Part shown: positions 8,749 through 17,134 of the stretch, in pieces | Position numbering within the stretch: position 1 is the stretch's first letter | How the letters are laid out: every line of letters begins with the position of its first letter | Assembly (NCBI GenBank): GCA_020073545.1 | Contig: JAIQEZ010000001.1 | Location: 33,430-97,429, forward strand | Direction: 5' to 3' | Source: Terriglobia bacterium | GTDB lineage: Bacteria > Acidobacteriota > Terriglobia > UBA7540 | DNA: 64,000 nucleotides | The notes under the pieces: generated by a model | What the model saw: the letters and a program-made list of their open reading frames with translations, nothing else | Told to the model about the DNA's origin: nothing | Database searches by the model: none | Made by a program: the position numbers and the translations under genes

Positions 8749-8910
8749 ATGTGCAACACCTATCTCGTTCTGGCATACGGCTTCCTCTGGTGCATCTTTA
8801 TGGTCTACGCCGGGACGATCCACCACCGCCAGCAACGGCTCGAAAAGGAATTGGAAGAGCTAAAGAACACTGTGCACGGACAGGATGCTTTCGGCTCCGG
8901 CAACTCCTGA
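8749..8910 (+). CDS. ccmD: CcmD-family small membrane protein
   Basis: 53 residues: a single membrane span (YLVLAYGFLWCIFMVYAG) followed by a basic and coiled segment (HHRQQRLEKELEELKN), the usual CcmD shape. CcmD helps release holo-CcmE from the CcmABC complex. I chose this ATG because it begins directly after the ccmC stop; a longer reading frame upstream overlaps ccmC and is Cys-rich and unlikely. Confidence 0.85.
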   Translation: MCNTYLVLAYGFLWCIFMVYAGTIHHRQQRLEKELEELKNTVHGQDAFGSGNS

Positions 8911-9229
8911 TGGAGCGCAAAACCGCGACGCGGCGCTACTACACGCGCGGTTCAAGTTGTGATATCGTGGCGTTGCAGCAGAAAGAAACCCCAGTGCTTA
9001 CCGTGGAGGTTGCCCGGATGCAGGGCAGGCGCCTTCTTGTTGATGCAAGGTGGAGAAGTGCTTTCACCCGGAGCAGAGAGGAAGGCGGAGGCCTGCACTC
9101 GGCCCGGCGCCGGGATTCGGCGCAAGGATTCATTGGACTGCGCAGCATCCGTGGAGATTCCGCGGGGGAGATGCACGCGCTGCCGCGCCCGCGGTAAAGA
9201 TACTGCTCCGTCCGTAAGAAGAAAGAAGC
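8911..9229. other. intergenic region before the kinase gene
   Basis: 319 bases between ccmD and the Ser/Thr kinase. Open frames on both strands look like non-coding GC-rich sequence (Arg-rich, no family resemblance). Nothing else recognised beyond a modest purine-rich ribosome site (gaagaaagaagc) before the kinase ATG. Confidence 0.5.
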
Positions 9230-11023
9230 ATGAAGAAGATCGGGCGATACGACGTCATTGGCGAGTTGGGCCGCGGCGCCATGGGGATCGTCTACAAGGC
9301 TGCCGACCCGACTATCGGCCGCCAGGTAGCCTTGAAGGTTCTTTCCTTCGACTCTTCCGCTGACGAGGGTACACACAGCCCCCAGGAAATGTTCATGCGC
9401 GAGGTGCGCGCGGCCGGCCGCCTGGCGCATCCCTCCATCGTCACCATCCACGACGCCTTTGAGGATGCAGAGACCAAATCAAGCTGCATCGTGATGGAAT
9501 TGGTCCCGGGCAAGACGCTGGAAAGCATCCTCCTCTCGGGCCACGTGAAGACGGTGGAGCAAACCCTCGACCTCGTCCGCCAGGTGGCAGAAGGGCTGGA
9601 TTACGCGCATCGGCATCAGGTGGTTCACCGCGACTTGAAGCCGGCCAACATCCTGGTGACCGAGGACGGGCGAATCAAGATCACGGACTTCGGCATCGCC
9701 AAAGTGCTGGCGCGCGAAGGCGTCGTGCGGACCGTGGGCGTGATGGGGACGCCTTCCTACATGTCGCCCGAGCAGGTGAAGGGCGGCGAGATCGACGCGC
9801 GCGCCGACTTGTTCTCCCTGGGCATCATCTTCTTCCTCATGCTGACGGGACAGAAACCCTTCATGGGCGATACAGCCGCGGTGATGTTCAAGATCGTGTA
9901 CGAAAATCCCGCGCTGCCCAGCAGCGTCGATCCCCTGCTGACGCCCGCGCACGATTACGTGGTTCTTAAGTGTTTGGCAAAGGACCGCGACAAGCGATAC
10001 TCCTCGGCGCGCGAGCTGCTGAATGACCTGGACGATCTTCAGCATGGACGCCAGCCGCGCTCGCAGGCGGCTGCCGTTCCCGCGCCAGTCCCTGCTTCTC
10101 AGGTTCCGACCGCGCCCCCGACCGTTGATCAAACCCTCGCGACGACCGTGCCGATCCTCGCGGCGACGGCGCCGCTGCAGCCGGCGCAACCGGTGTCGCC
10201 AGCATCACGGGCGCCAACCCCGCCGCCCGTAGCCGTGCGGCCGCCCCAACCCGTCGTGCCCCAACCGGTCCAGGAGGTTGAAGCCGAAGTTCCGGTCGCG
10301 CCCACGGCCAAGTCAAATACCCTCCCCATCATTCTGGGCGCTGTAGCAGTCGTGCTGGTCACCGCAGCGGCGCTAGGTTATTGGAAGTATCATCAGATCG
10401 TGAGCGCCGTCGTGCCGCCACCGCACATCGCATTGCTCCCGCCACCTCCGGCCCCCCCCGGTTCGATGACAGTGGAACCGGTGAGCCCTCCTGCGGAAAC
10501 TGAGAAGAAACCCGTCGTTAACAAGCCGAAGCAGGCGGCCAAGCCACGGCCGAAGGCAGCAGCGCCAGCGCCTGCTGCGCCACAGCCTGCACCCATCGCC
10601 GAGCCTCCTCCCAAGCCCGTGACTCCGACGCCTAGCGTAGAAGCAACCGCCAAAGCCGAGGCTGCCAAGCTCGCGACCGTTCCCCGTGTCGTTCAGCTTC
10701 ACTGCAAACATGATCTGAGAGAAGCCACGTTTACGGTCTCCGGCGGTGGTCAGACGCTTTTCCAGGGCAGCTTGAAGGGGAAGAAGAAGGGTGGTTTTCT
10801 GGCGATCAAAGGCGCTTACGAAGGGATTTTCTCACGAACGATCACGGTGCCCGCCGGCGCATCCGAAGTTTCCATTCACATCGTGACCAAGGATGGAGCG
10901 ACTGACCTCAGCAAGGCGATTCAGATGCTGCCACCTGGCGGCTTCGTTCCCACCCTCGACGTCGAAGTCGAGAACGACCACCTGACTCTCAACTGGGGGA
11001 ATTTCTCCAAACCTAAACCGTAA
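9230..11023 (+). CDS. membrane-anchored Ser/Thr protein kinase (PknB-like)
   Basis: 597 residues. N-terminal Hanks-type kinase: glycine loop GELGRGAMGIVYKA (11-24), catalytic Lys36, HRDLKPAN (H133, D135), DFG (D153) and an activation segment with MGTPSYMSPEQ. A proline/alanine-rich linker follows, a membrane span near 363-384, a second Pro/Lys-rich stretch and a C-terminal extracytoplasmic domain of about 120 residues (VPRVVQLHCKHDLREATFTV onwards). That domain is beta-rich and probably a sensor. All active-site residues are present. It is a lone transcription unit between the ccm cluster and the SRP RNA. Confidence 0.93.
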   Translation: MKKIGRYDVIGELGRGAMGIVYKAADPTIGRQVALKVLSFDSSADEGTHSPQEMFMREVRAAGRLAHPSIVTIHDAFEDAETKSSCIVMELVPGKTLESILLSGHVKTVEQTLDLVRQVAEGLDYAHRHQVVHRDLKPANILVTEDGRIKITDFGIAKVLAREGVVRTVGVMGTPSYMSPEQVKGGEIDARADLFSLGIIFFLMLTGQKPFMGDTAAVMFKIVYENPALPSSVDPLLTPAHDYVVLKCLAKDRDKRYSSARELLNDLDDLQHGRQPRSQAAAVPAPVPASQVPTAPPTVDQTLATTVPILAATAPLQPAQPVSPASRAPTPPPVAVRPPQPVVPQPVQEVEAEVPVAPTAKSNTLPIILGAVAVVLVTAAALGYWKYHQIVSAVVPPPHIALLPPPPAPPGSMTVEPVSPPAETEKKPVVNKPKQAAKPRPKAAAPAPAAPQPAPIAEPPPKPVTPTPSVEATAKAEAAKLATVPRVVQLHCKHDLREATFTVSGGGQTLFQGSLKGKKKGGFLAIKGAYEGIFSRTITVPAGASEVSIHIVTKDGATDLSKAIQMLPPGGFVPTLDVEVENDHLTLNWGNFSKPKP

Positions 11024-11253
11024 CGCGCGGCGAATCGCTGCCACGCGATGACACCTTCTCGATCGCGAAGGTGCAGGCTGCGACGCGAAGGGTGTGTGCT
11101 CATCGCGACCGCCAGCATCGGGACATGCAAAGCGCTGCTCCCACGGGTCCTTTCTCAACATCTTTCAAAAGGGTCGACGGAGAACGAGGGCACGTGCTAC
11201 CATCATGCTGAGTTTGCTCGACGCAGCCGAGAGGTGCGTGTGCAAGACATGTC

Positions 11254-11355
11254 AGACTTCGGGCTCTGTGCGACGGATGTTCGCGAACCCCGCCAGGTCC
11301 GGAAGGAAGCAACGGTAACGAACCTCTCCGTGTGCCGCAGATCAACCCGAAGTCT
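11254..11355 (+). ncRNA. ffs: signal recognition particle RNA (small bacterial type)
   Basis: Contains the conserved SRP domain IV core: CCAGGTCCGGAAGGAAGC in the apical loop followed by GTGTGCCG on the 3' side. The ends pair (AGACTTCGGG at 11254-11263 with CCCGAAGTCT at 11346-11355), giving a hairpin RNA of about 100 nt. It lies just upstream of dnaX, a frequent neighbour of ffs in bacteria. No clear promoter was identified. Confidence 0.9.
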
Positions 11356-11378
11356 GGCCCAAACTGTTTTGGCTTTGC

Positions 11379-11485
11379 GATTTTCGATTTTGGATTGACG
11401 AAGTCAGTTTCCCCTTGGTTAGGGGCGACTTTCATCTCCCCCGGACGCTGTCAATCCAAAACCCAAAATCGAAAATCCAAAATCC
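11379..11485. repeat. inverted-arm AT-rich spacer before dnaX
   Basis: Left arm GATTTTCGATTTTGGATTGA (11379-11398) and right arm beginning TCAATCCAAAACCCAAAATC (from 11451) are near reverse complements, separated by about 50 bases. The right arm itself repeats the words AAAATC and ATCC. It sits between the SRP RNA and the dnaX start. Confidence 0.55.
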
Positions 11486-11492
11486 TCCTCCC

Positions 11493-13199
11493 ATGTCTTA
11501 CCAAGTCATCGCCCGCAAATACCGTCCCCAGGCTTTTGACGACGTGGTGGGCCAACACCTGGTGACCGACACGCTGAAAAACGCCATCCAGACGAATCGT
11601 GTCGCGCACGGATACATCTTCTCGGGCGCGCGCGGTGTGGGCAAGACGACCACGGCGCGCATCCTCGCTAAGGCGCTCAACTGCTTCAAGGGGCCAACGG
11701 TCGCGCCGGACGGCACGTGTCCCTCCTGCGTGGAAATTGCCGCTGGAAACTCCGTGGACGTGCAGGAAATCGACGCCGCATCGAACCGCGGCATCGACGA
11801 GATTCGTGAGCTGCGCGAGGCGGTGCGCTACCTGCCCGCGCGCGATCGCTACAAGATCTTCATCATCGACGAAGCGCACATGCTCACCACGGAGGCCTTC
11901 AATGCTCTGCTGAAGACGCTGGAAGAACCGCCCCCGCGCTCGCTCTTCATCCTGGCGACGACCGAGCCGCACAAGCTGCCCTCCACGATTCAGTCACGCT
12001 GCCAGCACTTTGCCTTTCGCCTGCTGGATTACGCGGAGATCTGCGCTCGACTCCGGGTGGTGGCGGAGGAGGAGAAGATTGCCGCCGACGACGGCGCGGT
12101 CTCCACGCTCGCCCAGGCCGCGGAAGGCAGCCTGCGCGATGCGCTCTCACTCCTCGACCAGGTGATCGCTGCATGCGGCGAGCGTCTGGATGAGAAGCGC
12201 GTGCGTCAGGTGCTGGGCGTGGTGCCCGCGGAGTTGCTGATGGATATCGTGAAAGCCGTCGACGCGGCGGACTCGCGTCAGGTGCTCGACCGCGTAGGGC
12301 AACTGGCTTCGGAAGGTTACGAGCTTGCGCATTTCTGCGGCGAGCTTACGCGCTTCATGCGCGACCTGATGATCGCGCGAACTTGCGGCGCAGAAAGCCC
12401 GCTGTTGCAGGTTCCCAACGACCAGCGGCGGCAGATCGGCGAACTCGCCGGGCTTTTCAGTGAGGAAGACCTTTCGCGTTTCTTCAACATCCTGCTGCGT
12501 GCTGAAAGCGAGATGCGTTACGCGCTCGCCCCGCGCTTCCACCTGGAGCTGGCACTGATGAAACTGGTGCACTCGCGGCGGCTGGCATCGATTGAATCGC
12601 TGCTGGGCGGGCTCAGTGGCTCCGGCCTATCGGGGAAAACTTCGAGCGCCCCGCGCGCCACAACGACCGCGCCCGCACGTTCCACTCCGGAACCGCCGCG
12701 CAAGGTCCGCGCGGAGAGTTCTGAAAGGCCCCCGGCGGACGAATCCTTGGCAGCGCCTGCGCGTGAAGCCGCTGCGCCCGTTGCGCCGGCGGAACGCCCC
12801 GCCTCGACCGTGCCCTCCGAGCACGCCGGCGAAGACGCACGTTTGGCGGCCATCAAGACTGTGGTGTACAGCCAGTCGAATTTTCTGGGCAGTTGTCTGG
12901 AACATCTGTCCGGCTTCCGAATCAAAGATGGCGAAGTGGACATCATCTTTGCCCAGAAGGATTCGTTTTATGCCGACCTCGTAAAGGCCCGGGAACAGCT
13001 TGAGACCCTTCGCTCCGCCTGCACCCAGGTGCTGGGCCAACCCGTAAAGATTTGTGTTAGACTTGGGGAGCAGGGAATCGTGGCTCGAGCAGAACGTCCC
13101 AGCGCCCGCGAACGCGCCGAGCGTGATCAGGGAGTGGAAGCTTTTCGCAAGAAGTTCGACGCCATCGTGGTGGACGTGAAGGACCTGAACCGGGAGTGA
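11493..13199 (+). CDS. dnaX: DNA polymerase III subunits gamma/tau
   Basis: 568 residues from ATG 11493 (MSYQVIARKYRP, the usual DnaX start). AAA+ clamp-loader ATPase with Walker A GARGVGKTTTA (45-55), zinc-module cysteines (C64, C76, C79), DEAH box (126-129) and sensor region ILATTEPHKLPSTIQSRCQHF with the SRC arginine finger. Domain III follows, then a Pro/Ala-rich linker and a C-terminal conserved tail. It loads the beta clamp at the replication fork. Three bases separate it from ybaB. Confidence 0.96.
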   Translation: MSYQVIARKYRPQAFDDVVGQHLVTDTLKNAIQTNRVAHGYIFSGARGVGKTTTARILAKALNCFKGPTVAPDGTCPSCVEIAAGNSVDVQEIDAASNRGIDEIRELREAVRYLPARDRYKIFIIDEAHMLTTEAFNALLKTLEEPPPRSLFILATTEPHKLPSTIQSRCQHFAFRLLDYAEICARLRVVAEEEKIAADDGAVSTLAQAAEGSLRDALSLLDQVIAACGERLDEKRVRQVLGVVPAELLMDIVKAVDAADSRQVLDRVGQLASEGYELAHFCGELTRFMRDLMIARTCGAESPLLQVPNDQRRQIGELAGLFSEEDLSRFFNILLRAESEMRYALAPRFHLELALMKLVHSRRLASIESLLGGLSGSGLSGKTSSAPRATTTAPARSTPEPPRKVRAESSERPPADESLAAPAREAAAPVAPAERPASTVPSEHAGEDARLAAIKTVVYSQSNFLGSCLEHLSGFRIKDGEVDIIFAQKDSFYADLVKAREQLETLRSACTQVLGQPVKICVRLGEQGIVARAERPSARERAERDQGVEAFRKKFDAIVVDVKDLNRE

Positions 13200-13202
13200 G
13201 CA

Positions 13203-13514
13203 ATGAAAAACCTGCAGCAGATGCAACAGATCCTGAAGCAAGTGCAGCAATTCCAGGAGCAATTGCAGAGGCAACTGGATGAGCTGGTGGTGGAAGCCTC
13301 GGCGGGCGGAGGCATGGTCTCCGTCAAGATGAATGGCCAGAAGCAACTCCACGAAGTGCGGATTGATCCGGACGTCTTTGCTTCGCAGGATCTGGAAATG
13401 TTGCAGGATTTGATCCTGGCAGCAGTCAATGAAGCCTCGCGAAAAGTGGACGAGCAACTGGCCAGCCAGATGGGGAACCTGGCCGGCGGGCTGAACCTTC
13501 CTGGCCTGACCTGA
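13203..13514 (+). CDS. ybaB: YbaB/EbfC nucleoid-associated protein
   Basis: 103 residues, the normal length. A Gln-rich N-terminal helix (MKNLQQMQQILKQVQQFQEQLQ) leads into the conserved strand VVEASAGGGMVSVKMNGQKQLHEVRIDP and helix DLILAAVNEASRK. It binds DNA as a dimer. The dnaX-ybaB-recR order is widespread in bacteria and links the three genes to replication and repair. Confidence 0.95.
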   Translation: MKNLQQMQQILKQVQQFQEQLQRQLDELVVEASAGGGMVSVKMNGQKQLHEVRIDPDVFASQDLEMLQDLILAAVNEASRKVDEQLASQMGNLAGGLNLPGLT

Positions 13515-13520
13515 TAAGAG

Positions 13521-13609
13521 CCGAAATCCGAAACTCGAAAATGGAAGCTGGCGGCGATGCATCGGACTAGCTCCGAATTTCGAGTTTCGATTTTCCAGTT
13601 TCGAAACCC
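13521..13609. repeat. inverted-arm spacer between ybaB and recR
   Basis: Left arm around CCGAAATCCGAAACTCGAAA (from 13521) and right arm around CGAATTTCGAGTTTCGATTT (from 13574) are near reverse complements, built from repeated GAAA/TTTC words. The right arm abuts the recR ATG. Confidence 0.5.
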
Positions 13610-14209
13610 ATGAAGGATTACGCCGAGCCGCTGGCTCGCCTGATCGACGAGTTGAAACGTCTACCTGGCATCGGGCAGAAGTCCGCCCAGCGCATCGCCT
13701 TCCATCTGGAACGCGCGCCGCGCGAGGACGTGGAGCGCCTGGCCGCGGCCATCCTTGACGCCAAGGACAAGATTCGTTTGTGCAGCGTGTGCAATAACCT
13801 GACGGAACTCGATCCGTGCGAGTACTGCACGGACCCACGGCGCGACGGGGAGGTGATCTGCGTGGTGGAGACTCCCTACAACGTCATCGGCGTGGAGAAG
13901 ACACGAGAATTCCGTGGGCAGTACCACGTGCTGCACGGTGTCCTCTCGCCGCTGCAGGGCATCGGGCCGGATCAACTCAAGCTGAAGAATCTGCTCGAGC
14001 GGCTGAGGAGCGGCAAGGTGAAGGAGATCATCGTCGCCACCAGTCCCACCGTCGAGGGCGAAGCGACCGCTGTCTATCTCTCCAAACTCATCAAGCCGCT
14101 GGGCGTGAAAGTGAGCCGCATCGCCATGGGAGTTCCCGTGGGCTCGGAATTGGAGTTCGCGGACGAGGTCACCATGCTGAAAGCCATCGAAGGCCGCCGC
14201 GAGATGTAG
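13610..14209 (+). CDS. recR: recombination protein RecR
   Basis: 199 residues. Helix-hairpin-helix start ([23 protein letters not shown]), a C4 zinc finger (C58, C61, C70, C73), then a Toprim domain ([29 protein letters not shown]) and the C-terminal [12 protein letters not shown] / [16 protein letters not shown] segments. It works with RecF/RecO in gap repair. All hallmark residues are present and length is typical. Confidence 0.96.
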   Translation: MKDYAEPLARLIDELKRLPGIGQKSAQRIAFHLERAPREDVERLAAAILDAKDKIRLCSVCNNLTELDPCEYCTDPRRDGEVICVVETPYNVIGVEKTREFRGQYHVLHGVLSPLQGIGPDQLKLKNLLERLRSGKVKEIIVATSPTVEGEATAVYLSKLIKPLGVKVSRIAMGVPVGSELEFADEVTMLKAIEGRREM

Positions 14210-14322
14210 CCCGGGTTTTCTTATTTCCGCAAACAATCAACCACAGAGCGCTGGGCGCGGGGAGTTTCCCTAGGCGGCAGTCGTCCCACCAGAAACCGGG
14301 CGCGGTACGGGATCAAGCTTTC

Positions 14323-14421
14323 TAGTCCGGATTTTTCACCACACGATGCGTTTTCCCTGGCGGTGGGAAGGGCGGGGCTTCAGCCCCGCCCTCCCTCGTT
14401 CGTGGTGAGAAATTCGGGCTA
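14323..14421. mobile_element. MITE-like element, copy 1
   Basis: Terminal arms TAGTCCGGATTTTTCACCAC (14323-14342) and the complement of TAGCCCGAATTTCTCACCAC (14402-14421) match at 17 of 20 positions. Between them is a GGGCGGGGCT/AGCCCCGCCC hairpin (about 14370-14391). CTAG is found at both ends. The right arm contains the TAG stop of the minus-strand gene ending at 14419. A related element lies at 53834-53932. Confidence 0.7.
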
Positions 14422-15024
14422 GTTCAATTGCGGATCGGAAGGCGATTCGAAACTGGGTTTGGGCAGAAGGCGGTCGCGATCGTAAGGCGGGTCTTCGTGG
14501 TCAGGCACGGGATCGTCGGGGAAATCCTCACGCCAATGGTTGCGCCACGCCTCGTCGGCGAAATACTTGAGATAGAGTTGCGTATCTTCTTCACTGCCGC
14601 TGCCCAGCATCTGAATATGACAAGCGGAGTCCTCGTCGAGCAGCATGTCCTTCGTTTCCTCCCGCAAGGCGTCACCCCAGAGTTTGGTATAGAGTTCGCG
14701 GTCGCTGAGATGGTCGGTGTCGTCCAAAAAGACGCGCAGTTCGGCGAGCTTATGGATCACTTCCCAAAGCTTGGCCGTCAACTCCTGGTCATTGAGAGTC
14801 TCCGGCGCGGGAAGGGACACGCCTGATTTCTCGAGTTGCTGGAAGTGTGTCGTCCACGGAGCTTCCTCGTAGGCGACCACGTGCTTCCAGAATCCTTCTT
14901 TGACATCGGGCAAGCACTCCTCAAACTCTCCGGTCTTCATTTCCCCGCCGGCGAGTTCTTGTGCGCGGCGTTTGAGTTCTTCGATCCTCTTCTGCCAGGC
15001 GCTGTCGGATTCATCGTTCGACAT
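14419..15024 (-). CDS. conserved hypothetical acidic protein
   Basis: 201 residues, strongly acidic, no signal peptide or membrane span. Predominantly helical (SAWQKRIEELKRRAQELAGG; LNDQELTAKLWEVIHKLAELRVFLDDTDHLSDRELYTKLWGDALREET), with a Trp/Asp/Pro-rich tail. The two DxELxxKLW segments (residues about 78 and 109) suggest an internal duplication. I do not recognise a family with certainty. Convergent with recR; the stop codon lies in the arm of the MITE-like element. Confidence 0.7.
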   Translation of the reverse strand: MSNDESDSAWQKRIEELKRRAQELAGGEMKTGEFEECLPDVKEGFWKHVVAYEEAPWTTHFQQLEKSGVSLPAPETLNDQELTAKLWEVIHKLAELRVFLDDTDHLSDRELYTKLWGDALREETKDMLLDEDSACHIQMLGSGSEEDTQLYLKYFADEAWRNHWREDFPDDPVPDHEDPPYDRDRLLPKPSFESPSDPQLN

Positions 15025-15159
15025 TGTACACTCCGTGGCGTGAAGATCTCCTTCTCCGTGCCTTAGGGGCGGTCAAACGCCAACTTATCGTACATGCGGC
15101 TGAGTGAGTTTTCTATTGGACCCGACACGCTCCCCTCGCGTCGCCTTTAGAGAACCCCG

Positions 15160-15188
15160 TTCCTGTATCTTCGGCCGTCCGCTATAAT
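15160..15188 (+). promoter_or_regulatory. probable sigma70-type promoter for the ABC exporter gene
   Basis: A perfect TATAAT at 15183-15188, with TTCCTG 17 bases upstream as a weak -35. The predicted transcript would start near 15195, some 58 bases before the ATG at 15253. Confidence 0.45.
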
Positions 15189-15252
15189 CTATTATCTAGA
15201 CCCTCCTGAATCTTGGGGACAAGATCAAGGAGTTTGCGTTTCCAGGTTACGG

Positions 15253-16998
15253 ATGCTCGAACGCCTCCGCCCACTCCGGCCGTACCTTGCCCGTTACAAA
15301 GGGCGCTACGTCGCGGGATTCGTCTGCCTGCTCGTCTCCCAGACAGTGGGCGTGCTTGTTCCCCTGCTCATCAAAACCGGTATTGACGATCTGGCGCGCA
15401 GCGTGGCGCTGCGGCGATTGCTGATGGTGGTTGGCCTGCTCGCGGCTGTATCCATCGTCAAAGCGGTCTTCCAGTTTTGGATGCGCTGGATTCTGATCGG
15501 CATCTCCCGCGACGCCGAATACGATCTGCGCAATGACTTGTTCCGCCACCTGATGCGCCTGTCGCCGAGGTATTACACCGAGCACCGCACGGGCGATCTG
15601 ATGTCAAAGCTTACGAACGACCTGAATGCGGTGCGCAACATGATCGGTCCGGGGATCATGTACTCGGCGAACACCGTGGTGGTAGGCGTCGCCACCATCA
15701 GCCTGATGATCCATCTCGACTGGCGGATGACGCTGATGGCGCTGGCGCCGCTGCCGTTCGTTTCGGCGGCCGTCAAGTTCTTCGGAGCGCGAATTCACGA
15801 GCGTTTCGAGAAGATCCAGGCGCTTTATTCGGAGCTCACGGAACGCGTACGCGAGAACATCTCGGGCATGCGGGTGGTTCGGGCGTTCTGCCAGGAAGAT
15901 GCAGAGATGGCCACGTTTGACGTGATGAACCGTGACTTCGTAGAGAAGAACAAAGGGCTGATCTGGATCACCAGCTTCTTGTGGCCGGTCATCGCCTTGA
16001 TGTTTGCGCTGGCGCTCTTGCTGGTGCTGGTGGTGGGCGGGCGGCACGTGCTGCAGGGGCTCATCACCGTGGGCACTTTTGCGGCATTCAATGTGTATCT
16101 GACCTATCTGATCTGGCCCATCATCGCGCTGGGTTGGGTGACGAACCTCGTGCAGCGTGGGCTGGCCTCGCTGGGGCGGCTGATGACGATTTTCGAGGCT
16201 CAGCCCGATATCGATGACCGCGCGGTGCCGAGGAATCCCGTTACTGAGCTGCGTGGGGACATCGAGTTTCGCAATCTGCGCTTCAGTTACAACGGTCACG
16301 CGATTCTAAAGAATATCAACCTGCGCATTCCCGCCGGCAAAACCGTGGCGGTGGTGGGCGCAACGGGCTCGGGGAAATCAACGCTGGTCGGCTTGATTCC
16401 TCGCCTCTACGATGCGCCGCCGGGAACGCTGTTAATCGACGGCGTTCCCATCCGCGAGATCCCTCTCCGGACCCTGCGCGAGCACATCGGGTTTGTGCCG
16501 CAGGAGACCTTCCTGTTCAGCGAGACGATCCACGAGAACGTCAAGCTGGGCACGCCGGACGCGACCGAGGCGCAGGTGGAGCGCGCGGCGGAGATTTCCA
16601 ATATCCTTCCGGAGATTCGCGGCTTCCCGAAAGAGTTTGACACCATGGTGGGCGAGCGCGGGCTGACGCTCTCCGGCGGGCAGAAGCAGCGCACGGCCAT
16701 TTCCCGCGCGGTCATTCGCGACCCGCGCATCCTGATTCTGGACGACGCGCTCTCCAGCGTGGACACCTACACGGAGGAAACCATCTTGCGGCAGCTCGCG
16801 GGTGTAATGGCAGGCCGCACGACGATCCTGATTTCGCACCGCGTCTCGACGATCCAGAACGCTGATGAAATTGTGGTGCTACACGAGGGGGAAATCGCGG
16901 AGCGCGGCACGCACGCGGAATTGCTCGCACTGAACGGCTATTACGCCGAGCTCTACAACAAGCAGTTGATTGAGGAAGAACTGGAGAAGGAAGCATGA
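15253..16998 (+). CDS. ABC exporter, MsbA-like half transporter
   Basis: 581 residues. N-terminal six-span ABC exporter membrane domain (about 1-310), then an ATPase domain: Walker A VGATGSGKSTL (about 369), Q-loop FVPQETFLF, signature LSGGQKQRTAISRAV, Walker B ILILDDALSSVD and the switch His in ISHRVST. The Walker B position is followed by D rather than the usual catalytic E (LDDALSS), suggesting a degenerate site typical of one half of a heterodimeric exporter. The next gene encodes the likely partner, and lpxB follows. Confidence 0.9.
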   Translation: MLERLRPLRPYLARYKGRYVAGFVCLLVSQTVGVLVPLLIKTGIDDLARSVALRRLLMVVGLLAAVSIVKAVFQFWMRWILIGISRDAEYDLRNDLFRHLMRLSPRYYTEHRTGDLMSKLTNDLNAVRNMIGPGIMYSANTVVVGVATISLMIHLDWRMTLMALAPLPFVSAAVKFFGARIHERFEKIQALYSELTERVRENISGMRVVRAFCQEDAEMATFDVMNRDFVEKNKGLIWITSFLWPVIALMFALALLLVLVVGGRHVLQGLITVGTFAAFNVYLTYLIWPIIALGWVTNLVQRGLASLGRLMTIFEAQPDIDDRAVPRNPVTELRGDIEFRNLRFSYNGHAILKNINLRIPAGKTVAVVGATGSGKSTLVGLIPRLYDAPPGTLLIDGVPIREIPLRTLREHIGFVPQETFLFSETIHENVKLGTPDATEAQVERAAEISNILPEIRGFPKEFDTMVGERGLTLSGGQKQRTAISRAVIRDPRILILDDALSSVDTYTEETILRQLAGVMAGRTTILISHRVSTIQNADEIVVLHEGEIAERGTHAELLALNGYYAELYNKQLIEEELEKEA

Positions 16999-16999
16999 A

Positions 17000-17134
17000 G
17001 GAATTGAGGCATTGAGTGAATGGGTCATTGACTCATTGGCGTTCGTGGGGTGAATTGCCCGCCCTAAGATCCGGAGCAGTACAAGCATAACGCTTGAGGG
17101 CAATGGTCCAATGACTCAATGAATCAATCTTGAA
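17000..17134. repeat. inverted-arm spacer between the two ABC genes
   Basis: Left arm contains GGGTCATTGACTCATTGG (from 17025) and the right arm CCAATGACTCAATGAATCAA (from 17109), reverse complements made of the repeated word CATTGA/TCAATG. It fills nearly the whole gap between the two ABC exporter genes. Confidence 0.5.

Noticed and set aside
12627-13838. Long open frame of 403 codons antisense to dnaX, ybaB and recR
   Set aside because: It is the reverse-strand shadow of three well-conserved genes; its product is Arg/His-rich with no family features.
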